Of a stretch of 8,729 bases of DNA, positions 1 through 5,848 are shown in pieces (the stretch's first letter is position 1; each line of letters opens with the position of its first letter). The notes below the pieces were generated by a model, which saw only the letters and a list, made by a program, of their open reading frames with translations, was not told the DNA's origin and did no database searches. The DNA comes from Clostridia bacterium. GTDB lineage: Bacteria; Bacillota; DSM-521; Neomoorellales; Neomoorellaceae. The stretch spans positions 1 through 8,729 of the forward strand of contig JASUSX010000076.1 in NCBI GenBank assembly GCA_030445875.1, given 5' to 3'. Made by a program: the position numbers and the translations under genes.

Positions 1-533
1 GGATCAAGCAGGTCCTGGATTACCGGGAGTGGTTCCGGTTTACCCTGTATTACGAAAAGGGCGACCAGCCGCGGCGGGAGTTGACGGACAGCCGTTTCAA
101 CGTCTTGAGCGGCGGTGAGAAGGCCATGGCCATGTACATCCCCCTCTTTGCCGCCACCTATTCCCGCTACAGCGATGCCCGGGCCGACGCCCCGCGGCTG
201 ATCTCCCTGGACGAAGCCTTTGCCGGCGTAGATGAGGAAAACCTGCAGGATATGTTCGGGCTCCTGACGGAAATGGGCTTTAACTATATGATGACCAGCC
301 AGGTCCTCTGGGGGTGCTATGCCAGCGTGCCCGGCCTGGCCATCTACGAACTCTACCGGCCCCGGGGTGCCACCTGCGTCACCATCTTTCACTACCGCTG
401 GGACGGTTGCCAGCGCCACCTGGTCGAAAAGGGGAGCGGGGAAGACGCCGGTACTGACCTCCAGGAGGCCCTCGCCGAGGTGGCCGCCGGGGAAGATAGC
501 GACGCCAACGGGGAGACTGTGGTTCTACCGTGA
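1..533 (+). CDS. jetC: JetC-like SMC/SbcC-type ATPase (TIGR02680 family), C-terminal part only
   Basis: This is the C-terminal end of an SMC-like ATPase; the reading frame is open from base 3 and the N-terminal Walker A and coiled-coil parts lie outside the window. The ABC signature LSGGEKA is at 105-125 and the Walker B/D-loop block LISLDEAFAGVDEEN, with catalytic Asp-Glu, is at about 198-242. The tail with SQVLWGCY and VPGLAIYEL is what I associate with TIGR02680 proteins rather than SMC, RecN or SbcC. In Wadjet systems JetC forms a condensin-like complex with JetA and JetB that extrudes loops on circular plasmids, which JetD then cuts. The TGA stop overlaps the next start by 4 bases (GTGA), so the two genes are translationally coupled. 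The ATP-binding cassette assignment is firm. The Wadjet assignment relies on the neighbour and on family recall. Confidence 0.88.
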   Translation, partial: IKQVLDYREWFRFTLYYEKGDQPRRELTDSRFNVLSGGEKAMAMYIPLFAATYSRYSDARADAPRLISLDEAFAGVDEENLQDMFGLLTEMGFNYMMTSQVLWGCYASVPGLAIYELYRPRGATCVTIFHYRWDGCQRHLVEKGSGEDAGTDLQEALAEVAAGEDSDANGETVVLP

Positions 534-1867
534 TTAATCAGGCCGCAAGTGATAATCAGGGGGGAGTCCACCAGGTTGCCAGCGAATTTCTGGCCTACCT
601 GCAGCAACCGGGCTTCAAACGCTTCTGGGACGCGGTGCGGGCCAGGTATATCTCCCTGGGCCGGGTGGGGGGCCGCATCCAGCTGACCGGTCTGACTCCC
701 GTAGAACAGGAAACCGTGGGTGGCTTTCTGGGCCGGGACCTGGCCGGCCATGACCGCCTCCAGGTAAGCCTGGCCACGATAGAGGAGATTCTCCTGGCCA
801 GCCGCTGGCAGGTTGACCTGCCGACCTGCCTGGCAGCCTATTACGGTGAAAGTATCAACACCCGACCGGAGATGACTGCTGCCCGGGAGCGGGCGTGGGG
901 AGATTTTTGTGCCCGGGCCATGGCCCTGGCCGGGAAGGAAGTCAGCCGCAGGTGGCTGGATAGACTATTGAACAGCCAGACTGCCGGTTACCGCACCTTG
1001 ATCGGCCTTTACCAGGAGGACCCGGAGGAGACTCTGACCCTGCTGTCTACCTGTTGCCAGGCCCTGGAGGAAATATCCCGGGGTCTACCTAACCAACCCA
1101 TTCCCGTCTTTGCCGCCCGGCTGACGGGTGATCCCCATGCCCTGGACCAGGACCGGCCCCTGGGCCGGCTTTTCTGGACCGCCCTCCTGTTTTTCCTGGG
1201 GATACAGGATATTGACGGCAGCGCCGAGCAGCGGCGCGAGCTCTTACGGCAGGTGGGCCTCCAGGATGACGACCTCTCTTCCAACGTCCTGGCGGCGGGC
1301 TTAAGGGTCAACGCCGGGGACCCCCTGGCCCCCCTCCTGGCGGCGGCCGGCAAAAACCCCCTGATTTTACCCTTGCGTTATTTAAACCGGCCGGTGGCCT
1401 GGGAACCCGGCCCTGTCTTTGTCATGGAAAACCCGGCGGTTTTCAGCGTCTTACTGGCGGCTGGTGGCCCGGACCGGGCGCCGGCCCTGGTTTGCCCGGC
1501 GGGGCAGCCCAGCGTGGCTGCCTGGACCCTCCTGGACCAGCTGGTAGCCGCCGGTTGCCAGCTTTACTATAGCGGCGATTTCGACCCGGAGGGCCTGGCC
1601 ATTGGCCTGGCCTGCCAGCGCCGTTACGGGGACGCTTTTAACCCCTGGTTTTTTGATACTGCGACCTACCGCCTGGCACCCCGGGGGTTGCCCCTGATGG
1701 CCAGGCAGCGCCGCCAGCTCGCCGGTATGGAGATCCCCTGGGATCAGGGACTGGTACCGGCCATCCTGGACCGGGGCCTGGCCGTTTACCAGGAGACCCT
1801 GGTAGCGGCTATGGTAAAGAACATCCAATTCAGGGGCTTACATATTCCCCGGCCGGGAAGGCCATAA
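530..1867 (+). CDS. jetD: JetD-like Wadjet nuclease subunit (TIGR02679, DUF3323/DUF2399)
   Basis: A 445-residue protein, about full length for the family. The N-terminal two thirds (residues 20-270) match the DUF3323-type region, with FWDAVRARYISLGRVGGRI near residue 32. The C-terminal part (about 280-435) is DUF2399, a Toprim-like domain: the conserved glutamate is in VMENPAVF (Glu300) and the acidic pair in YYSGDFDPEGLAIG (Asp350, Asp352). Those residues fit metal-dependent DNA cleavage, the role shown for JetD in Wadjet systems. The GTG start at 530 overlaps the upstream stop and no other start lies near it; its purine-rich GGGGAG is about 14 bases upstream, so translation probably depends on coupling to jetC. 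JetA (DUF2397) and JetB (DUF2398) should sit left of the window. No frameshift or missing catalytic residue is visible, so the gene looks functional. Confidence 0.9.
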   Translation: MINQAASDNQGGVHQVASEFLAYLQQPGFKRFWDAVRARYISLGRVGGRIQLTGLTPVEQETVGGFLGRDLAGHDRLQVSLATIEEILLASRWQVDLPTCLAAYYGESINTRPEMTAARERAWGDFCARAMALAGKEVSRRWLDRLLNSQTAGYRTLIGLYQEDPEETLTLLSTCCQALEEISRGLPNQPIPVFAARLTGDPHALDQDRPLGRLFWTALLFFLGIQDIDGSAEQRRELLRQVGLQDDDLSSNVLAAGLRVNAGDPLAPLLAAAGKNPLILPLRYLNRPVAWEPGPVFVMENPAVFSVLLAAGGPDRAPALVCPAGQPSVAAWTLLDQLVAAGCQLYYSGDFDPEGLAIGLACQRRYGDAFNPWFFDTATYRLAPRGLPLMARQRRQLAGMEIPWDQGLVPAILDRGLAVYQETLVAAMVKNIQFRGLHIPRPGRP

Positions 1868-1907
1868 TACTCACCGGATGGAAGCAGGCCTTGACGGGAG
1901 GAATAAC

Positions 1908-2651
1908 ATGTACATCAACAATATCAATCCCGGCTTGGGGATGCAGGGCGGCCTGAGCAGCGGTTTTGCCGGCCCGGCCGATTTCCCCGGCAGCGCGGTA
2001 ATCAACTACAGCTTTATGCCCACGGCTTCGGGGTGGCGAGCCGGGGCCGGCATCGGCATCGGCTTTCCGGCTATGAGCCTGAGCTACAATCCAGCCCTGG
2101 GCTGGCACACGGATATCCAGGCCGGCCAGTTCTTCGGCATAGGGCAGCCCCTGGCCTCCGGCCAGTTCGGCGGGTTCATGGGCGGGATAAGCCCCCTGGC
2201 AACGGGCATGGCTTACCCCATGGGTACGGGTTTTCCCGGCTTCATGGGTGGTATCAGCCCCCTATCCATGGGAATGGCCCAGCCCATGACCACCGGCTTC
2301 CCCGGTATGCTGGGGAGCAGCGGCATATCTAGCTCCATCGCTCCTACCACCGGGATGATCCAGCCCCGCGTCGAGCTGGCGGAAACCAATAGCGATGTGG
2401 TGGTCACGGCAGAGCTGCCTAATATCAACCCCAATAACCTGCAGCTTACTGTAACCGACGATTCCCTGAGCATTTCCGCCCTGGCCCTATCCGGCGGCAT
2501 GACTACCAGCCTGCACCGGACCATCGCTTTACCCTGCTCGGTACGGGCGGAACATGTTGACGCCACTTACAGCAACGGCATCCTGGAAGCCCGCCTGCCT
2601 AAATCGGACCTGACGGCCCGGCGGCGGGTAAAGGTCAACGTTACCGGCTAG
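1908..2651 (+). CDS. hsp20: Hsp20-family small heat shock protein with long Gly/Met/Pro-rich N-terminal arm
   Basis: A 247-residue protein whose C-terminal 95 residues (about 153-247) form an alpha-crystallin domain: PRVELAETNSDVVVTAELPN, then ALP at 207-209, then the hallmark block ATYSNGILEARLPK at 219-232. Such proteins are ATP-independent holdases that bind unfolding clients. Residues 1-150 are unusual, rich in Gly, Met, Pro, Ser and Phe, with almost no charged residues between about 55 and 150 and a 22-residue tandem repeat (see the repeat entry). The usual bacterial Hsp20 is near 150 residues with a short arm, so this one is about 100 residues longer. I chose ATG 1908 because GGGAGG lies 6 bases before it; an in-frame ATG at 1878 has no such site. 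It starts 40 bases after jetD with no terminator between, so co-transcription is possible. No CIRCE operator is visible. Confidence 0.87.
   Translation: MYINNINPGLGMQGGLSSGFAGPADFPGSAVINYSFMPTASGWRAGAGIGIGFPAMSLSYNPALGWHTDIQAGQFFGIGQPLASGQFGGFMGGISPLATGMAYPMGTGFPGFMGGISPLSMGMAQPMTTGFPGMLGSSGISSSIAPTTGMIQPRVELAETNSDVVVTAELPNINPNNLQLTVTDDSLSISALALSGGMTTSLHRTIALPCSVRAEHVDATYSNGILEARLPKSDLTARRRVKVNVTG
2175..2306 (+). repeat. Tandem 66-bp coding repeat (2 x 22 residues) in the Hsp20 arm
   Basis: Two adjacent units, 2175-2240 and 2241-2306, encode residues 90-111 and 112-133 of the upstream Hsp20. Each unit starts FMGGISPL and ends TGFPG. By my alignment 18 of 22 residues are identical; the changes are Ala/Ser, Thr/Met, Tyr/Gln and Gly/Thr. 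The DNA of the two units differs at several further silent positions, so this is not a very recent duplication. A decayed third unit may begin at Met134. Confidence 0.9.
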
Positions 2652-2708
2652 TAAAACTTAAACAAGGCAGGCTTGCTTCCATCACAATAATACCTTGAGG
2701 TGAAAAAG

Positions 2709-3179
2709 ATGCTGCAACCACAGGTCAACTGGTCGCTGCCGGGTATGCCGCCGCCGGCGTGGATGCCCGGCCCGGCAGATACCCTGGTACCACCGGTTGA
2801 TATTCTGGAAAGCAATAATGACCTGATTTACATATTCGCCATACCTGGCGCGCGGCCGGAAGAGGTCCGGGTGGAGGTCAACCAGCAGGTCCTGGAGATC
2901 GAGGGTGCTACTTCCCAGCTACCTGACGGCCACCAGTACGTTTACCGTTACCAGGAGTGGCCAGCCGGGAAATTCCACCGCTTATTACCCCTGCCGCCGG
3001 AAATAGACGCAGACAGGGCAATGGCCACTTGTAACCAGGGCCTGCTCACGGTAAGTTTTCCCAAGACAGCCCGCGGACGGCAGGTAGCCATCAAGGTGCA
3101 AACCCCGGCGCCCCGGCAGGGGCCAGGTAACCCGGAGGGCAACCAGGCCGGAGTACCGGGGCGCAATCCTTTGCAATAA
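2709..3179 (+). CDS. hsp20: Hsp20-family small heat shock protein, canonical size
   Basis: A 156-residue small heat shock protein. A Pro/Trp-rich arm (1-27) leads into a full alpha-crystallin domain (about 28-130): PPVDILESNNDLIYIFAIPG, then EWPAGKFHRLLPLP (83-96), and NQGLLTVSFPK (109-119) ending in AIKV. The tail (131-156) is Pro/Gly/Asn-rich. It should bind non-native proteins in the cytosol; some Firmicutes paralogues are spore coat proteins (CotM, CotP), which cannot be told apart here. I chose ATG 2709 because GAGGTG at 2697-2702 is 6 bases before it; the in-frame GTG at 2700 is part of that ribosome binding site. It follows the long-arm Hsp20 by 57 bases with no terminator between, so the two probably share a transcript. 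The two domains are clearly diverged, so they are old paralogues, not a recent duplication. Confidence 0.9.
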   Translation: MLQPQVNWSLPGMPPPAWMPGPADTLVPPVDILESNNDLIYIFAIPGARPEEVRVEVNQQVLEIEGATSQLPDGHQYVYRYQEWPAGKFHRLLPLPPEIDADRAMATCNQGLLTVSFPKTARGRQVAIKVQTPAPRQGPGNPEGNQAGVPGRNPLQ

Positions 3180-3190
3180 ACCAAAAACAC

Positions 3191-3243
3191 AGCCGCCTTT
3201 GATTCCCTTAGGAAAGACGGGAAAAGGCGGCTTTTGTTTGTTT
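3191..3243 (+). terminator. Intrinsic terminator after the Hsp20 pair
   Basis: A perfect 10-bp stem (AGCCGCCTTT at 3191-3200 with AAAGGCGGCT at 3223-3232) can extend through TCCC/GGGA inside the loop, and is followed by TTTTGTTTGTTT. It begins 11 bases after the second hsp20 stop. Confidence 0.88.
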
Positions 3244-3568
3244 ACTGGACGGCTTAAGGTGGCCAGCTGCTGCTGTTTTCTTCGTCGTCCCGGATGACCA
3301 GGCTACTCCCGCCTACCGGGGCTCCAAAGGCCGCCGGATAAGCGGAAGAGCCGCTCAGGGCCCGGTAGGGGTTGCGGGCCGGGATAACCCGGAGGTTCGG
3401 GCGGGCGCGGTAGGGCTCGGCCAAACTAAAAGTGTAGTCTTGAATTTTTCTTGGCCCCCTTTCGGGATTTAGTTAAATTTAGTATCAACCCAGGCCAGGT
3501 TGTCTATAAGCTTCTTCCCCAAATATACTGCTGGTAAAAATAAGTTGGCTGGTTGAGCTGCGCTCAGG
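3244..3568. other. 325-base stretch without a confident gene
   Basis: This lies between the Hsp20 terminator and the 3' end of the minus-strand protease-like gene. Bases 3250-3425 are GC-rich and hold a minus-strand open frame with protein-like codon use (described separately). Bases 3426-3545 turn AT-rich and contain no convincing gene. A candidate terminator for the minus-strand gene occupies 3536-3578. I see no promoter, RNA gene or insertion sequence end. Confidence 0.7.
3254..3424 (-). pseudogene. Possible gene remnant or small hypothetical protein
   Basis: On the minus strand a frame reads 56 residues from a TTG at 3424 to a TAA at 3254-3256, and stays open upstream to a stop at 3473-3475. 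The product begins LAEPYRARPNLRVIPARNPY and ends in an acidic, Ser-rich tail with EENSSSWPP. Its composition and codon use resemble neighbouring genes, and Pro-Tyr-Arg-Ala occurs twice. However, there is no ATG or GTG, and the TTG has no ribosome binding site. The only good one (AAAGGGGG) would serve an ATT about 9 bases downstream of it. I do not recognise the family. It may be the 3' end of a gene whose front was deleted, a short gene with an unusual start, or chance. Confidence 0.3.
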
Positions 3569-3578
3569 TTAAACCAGC
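3536..3578 (-). terminator. Candidate terminator of the minus-strand protease-like gene
   Basis: On the minus strand, GCTGGTT/AACCAGC (7 bp) encloses GAGC/GCTC with a GCA loop and a 6-base one-sided bulge. The structure includes the gene's stop codon. A TTTTT run follows 7 bases after the stem. The bulge and the gap make it weaker than the other terminators here. Confidence 0.4.
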
Positions 3579-4573
3579 TGGCGCCAGCCCTGGCGGATAA
3601 AGGTGACATTGACCGGGGGGGCGCCTTCCCGGGGCTGGCTTTCCCTGGTAATAGTGCCATTAAAGATAAAGGCGTCCAGGCAGGGCACGCTTTCAACAAT
3701 ACCGCCGGTGGCCTCAAACTCCAGGGAATATTCCTGGGGCTTTAACAGGGCGGCCGGGTTAAAAGGCTCCAGGAGCTTGAGATCGGCTTCGTAGTCCAGG
3801 TAGAGCCGCCACATGAGGTCTTCCAGGCGGTCCGAGGGCTGCGTGACCTGGAGCTTAATATCCTGGCGCGCCTCCCGCCGGGAGATCATATGGTTGTGGG
3901 CGTAGAGCCTTTCCGTCAGGTTTTTAATAATGTCCTCCACCCGGCCCTGCTCCCCGGCCGGCATATGGAGTTGCAGGAGTTTACGGGCCAGGGAGCGGAT
4001 GAGGGCATAGTTCCGGTGGACGTTGCCCAGGGCCAGGGGGTGGACCCTATCAACCAGCCGGCCGAAGATGGCGGCCAGGCTGCCCTCGCTCTCCAGGCCG
4101 GCGATCTCGCGGGCCATAGCCAGGTAAGCGGTGACATCCTCAACGCTGACGGGCAGGCGAGCGACCGGGTTGGCCGGGTCCTCCGGGTTAAAGGCATTGG
4201 CCACGCTGGGGTCTATAGGCCCCAGTTCGCCCAGGCGGCCCATGACGACTTCGTTGGCTCCCAGGCAAAGGAGGGTACCAGCGCTGGCGGCGCGAAAAGG
4301 CACCAGAACGCTTAAGTACGGGGTAAACTCCCTTAAGAGGTTGACCAGGCGCCAGGGGGTCAGGACATCGCCACCCCGGGTATAGAGGAAGAGATCAATG
4401 CGGGGCCGCGGCCCCAGGGCCAGGAGGTGGCGGTAGAAGACCCGGATGACATCCGGGGCCACCCGGGTGCCCAGGTTCTCCCGGTCGCCGGTAAAATAGC
4501 AGATAACGGCAGAACGGCGTTCCTCTTCGACCTGCTGCAATAAGGTCAGGCGTTCGGCCCTTCCCACAGGCAT
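3569..4573 (-). CDS. Serine dehydrogenase proteinase family protein (ClpP/crotonase fold, SDH_sah-like)
   Basis: A 334-residue soluble protein with a ClpP/SppA-like core. Visible motifs are LFLYTRGGD (61-69, oxyanion-type glycine loop), FRAASAGTLLCLGA (93-106) with candidate nucleophile Ser97, and LGELGPIDP (114-122), typical of the SDH_sah family. No signal peptide or membrane segment is visible, unlike SppA or NfeD, so it should act in the cytosol. Family members are annotated as serine proteases, but substrates are mostly unknown. The C-terminal 130 residues (about 200-334) are charged and I do not recognise a domain there. The start is ambiguous: ATG 4573 lies only 2 bases after AAAGGAG, whereas the in-frame GTG at 4565-4567 lies 8 bases after it and may be the true start, shortening the protein by 2 residues. 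It is divergent from vapBC and appears to be a single-gene unit. Confidence 0.85.
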   Translation of the reverse strand: MPVGRAERLTLLQQVEEERRSAVICYFTGDRENLGTRVAPDVIRVFYRHLLALGPRPRIDLFLYTRGGDVLTPWRLVNLLREFTPYLSVLVPFRAASAGTLLCLGANEVVMGRLGELGPIDPSVANAFNPEDPANPVARLPVSVEDVTAYLAMAREIAGLESEGSLAAIFGRLVDRVHPLALGNVHRNYALIRSLARKLLQLHMPAGEQGRVEDIIKNLTERLYAHNHMISRREARQDIKLQVTQPSDRLEDLMWRLYLDYEADLKLLEPFNPAALLKPQEYSLEFEATGGIVESVPCLDAFIFNGTITRESQPREGAPPVNVTFIRQGWRQLV

Positions 4574-4604
4574 TTCTCCTTTCCGGCGTTAGCTACAGAT
4601 AGTA

Positions 4605-4624
4605 TTTCCCGCCCGTAGGGGAAA
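4605..4624. promoter_or_regulatory. 6-bp inverted repeat in the divergent intergenic region
   Basis: TTTCCC (4605-4610) and GGGAAA (4619-4624) form a perfect inverted repeat with an 8-base GC-rich spacer. It lies about 30 bases upstream of the minus-strand protease-like gene and just before the vapBC promoter. No T-tract follows on either strand, so it is not a terminator; it could be a protein-binding site. The evidence is symmetry only. Confidence 0.25.
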
Positions 4625-4634
4625 AAACACCGGG

Positions 4635-4663
4635 TTGCTTACTGGCCCGGCTATTGTTATACT
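4635..4663 (+). promoter_or_regulatory. Sigma-A-type promoter of vapBC
   Basis: TTGCTT (4635-4640) and TATACT (4658-4663) are separated by exactly 17 bases, both close to consensus. The expected transcript start is near 4670, giving a leader of about 25 bases that carries the AAGGGGTGAT ribosome binding site. Confidence 0.7.
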
Positions 4664-4674
4664 ATAAGTAATAC
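4656..4674 (+). promoter_or_regulatory. Candidate VapB operator over the -10 box
   Basis: TTATA-C-TATAA (4657-4667) is a perfect odd-centred palindrome covering the -10 element. GTTATAC (4656-4662) is repeated with one change as GTAATAC (4668-4674), 12 bases on. Ribbon-helix-helix antitoxins usually bind such repeats over their own promoter and repress it with the toxin. Binding here is inferred. Confidence 0.5.
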
Positions 4675-4695
4675 AAAGAAGGGGTGATATATAAA

Positions 4696-4971
4696 ATGGC
4701 CGGTGTTGTTGGCAGAGCTTCCAGAATGACAGCTGTAAGATTGCCCATAAAGGTTATTCATGAAATCGATACGATGGTTGGGAAAGGTAACCGCTCCCGT
4801 TTTATTGCTACGGCTATTGAAAAAGAACTGATGCGACAAAAGCGTTTGGCCTATATCCAGAAATCCGAAGGCCTGTTCCAGGATGATCTGGTAGCCGATA
4901 AAAAGCCCGGTGAAGATGATACGCTGGCTTTTATAAATTACATGAGAGTATCAGATGCGAGGACAGAATAA
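4696..4971 (+). CDS. vapB: VapB-type antitoxin, ribbon-helix-helix
   Basis: A 91-residue protein. Residues 11-48 form a ribbon-helix-helix DNA-binding domain: the strand TAVRLPIKV is followed by two helices containing IHEIDTMVGKGNRSRFIATA and a charged second helix. The remaining tail (about 49-91, with GLFQDDL and an acidic GEDD) is the likely toxin-neutralising part. It should block the VapC PIN nuclease and repress the operon. I chose ATG 4696 because AAGGGGTGAT, close to the anti-16S consensus, ends 7 bases before it; the in-frame GTG at 4684 is inside that site. The TAA stop abuts the ATG of vapC with no spacer, so translation is coupled. Base composition is visibly AT-richer than the flanking genes, which suggests horizontal acquisition. 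The fold assignment is firm; the VapB name depends on the partner. Confidence 0.83.
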   Translation: MAGVVGRASRMTAVRLPIKVIHEIDTMVGKGNRSRFIATAIEKELMRQKRLAYIQKSEGLFQDDLVADKKPGEDDTLAFINYMRVSDARTE

Positions 4972-5385
4972 ATGGATACCGAAAAAGAAAGCGGCGGTTT
5001 TTTACTTGATACCGATTTTTTAATTGATTTAAATCGTGGTAAAGGCAATAAGTGGCGCCAGCGCGCAAGCGAGCTACTGATAGCAATTAATGCCCAGGAT
5101 CTATTTATTTCCAACATTACTGTAATAGAATTTATAACAGGTATCCAGCAAGATAAGCAGGAGCAAGTTCAAAAAATGCTCCGCCAGTTATATTATTATT
5201 CGGTGCCAACTTTTAATGAAGCTCTTTTCGCTGGACAACTGCGACGACAATGGCTAAGCAGGGGCTACTCTTTGTCCATTGCTGATGTAACCAATGCTGC
5301 CATTGCTATCTCACGGCGACTGGTTCTGGTTACCAGAAACACGCAACATTATCCTTTTGAGCATCTTGCCATCAGGAGCTGGTAA
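4972..5385 (+). CDS. vapC: VapC-type PIN-domain toxin ribonuclease
   Basis: A 137-residue PIN-domain protein, normal length for VapC. The acidic metal-binding residues are in place: Asp13 and Asp15 in LLDTDFLIDLNRG, Glu53 in NITVIEFITG, and Asp105 in SLSIADVTNAAIAI, with Asn123 in the VTRNTQHYPF block where VapC proteins carry Asp or Asn. Such toxins cut RNA, often tRNA or the 23S sarcin-ricin loop, when the labile antitoxin is lost; this target is not predictable here. It starts directly after the vapB stop. Its last 14 bases overlap the 3' end of the convergent DUF523 gene. The 60 bases 5101-5160 contain only 18 G or C, against 48 of 60 at 5641-5700 in the next gene, a strong sign of foreign origin. 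All catalytic residues are intact, so it looks active. Confidence 0.88.
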   Translation: MDTEKESGGFLLDTDFLIDLNRGKGNKWRQRASELLIAINAQDLFISNITVIEFITGIQQDKQEQVQKMLRQLYYYSVPTFNEALFAGQLRRQWLSRGYSLSIADVTNAAIAISRRLVLVTRNTQHYPFEHLAIRSW

Positions 5386-5830
5386 AATCCCCCTCGCCTA
5401 TCACTTTGAACCCCTGCTCGCGCAACAAAGCCACTGTAACGCCCGGTCCGGGGCGGGTGGTGCCGCTGAAGGTACCGTCGTAGATCAGCCCGCTGCCGCA
5501 GGAAGGGCTTTTTTCCTTTAATACTACCAGGCCTGCCCCTATTTCCTGCGCCTTGGCCAGGGTGGCCTGCGCCCCCCGCAAGAAAGCAGCCGTCACGTCG
5601 CGGCCCTCCCGGTCCACCACCCGCGCCCGGCCGGCCAGGACATCCCGGCCGTCGCCGCCCCGGATCTCCGCCGGCGGCCGGGGGGTGGGTAAGCCTCCCA
5701 AGGTTTCCGGGCACACTGGTACAGCCCGACCCTGGCGTACCAGTTCAGCGATGGCCGGCACCAGGTTGTGGCCGTCGTTGTATTTGCATTTCTGGCCTGC
5801 CAGGCAGGCGCTGACGAGAATTTTATCCAT
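5372..5830 (-). CDS. DUF523 family protein, TudS-like (possible thiouracil desulfidase, Fe-S)
   Basis: A 152-residue cytosolic protein matching DUF523 end to end: ILVSACLAGQKCKY (4-17), VPVCPETLGGLPTPR (37-51), the GGDGRDVLAG block (58-67), GRDVTAAFLRGA (76-87), and LKEKSPSCGSGLIYDGTFSG (104-123). A characterised family member, TudS, is a [4Fe-4S] desulfidase of thiouracil whose cluster is held by three cysteines; Cys9, Cys40 and Cys111 here sit in the equivalent motifs, with the Cys-Pro-Glu (Glu42) and Ser-Pro-Ser-Cys-Gly blocks conserved. The substrate in this organism is unknown. The start ATG 5830 follows TGAGG by 5 bases. A promoter lies just upstream on the same strand. The stop is inside the end of vapC, and no terminator hairpin is visible between the convergent genes. 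Confidence 0.87.
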   Translation of the reverse strand: MDKILVSACLAGQKCKYNDGHNLVPAIAELVRQGRAVPVCPETLGGLPTPRPPAEIRGGDGRDVLAGRARVVDREGRDVTAAFLRGAQATLAKAQEIGAGLVVLKEKSPSCGSGLIYDGTFSGTTRPGPGVTVALLREQGFKVIGEGDFTSS

Positions 5831-5848
5831 TGTTGCCTCACCGCCTCC

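Noticed and set aside
1868..1907. CIRCE or other heat-shock operator before the first hsp20
   Set aside because: No TTAGCACTC-type inverted repeat is present; TTGACG at 1891 is too close to the start codon to act as a -35 box.
2213..2566. 117-residue minus-strand open frame
   Set aside because: A mirror of the Hsp20 repeat region and alpha-crystallin domain; no independent support.
3890..4315. 141-residue plus-strand open frame
   Set aside because: Antisense to the motif-bearing part of the protease-like gene; the minus-strand protein has recognisable active-site motifs, this one none.
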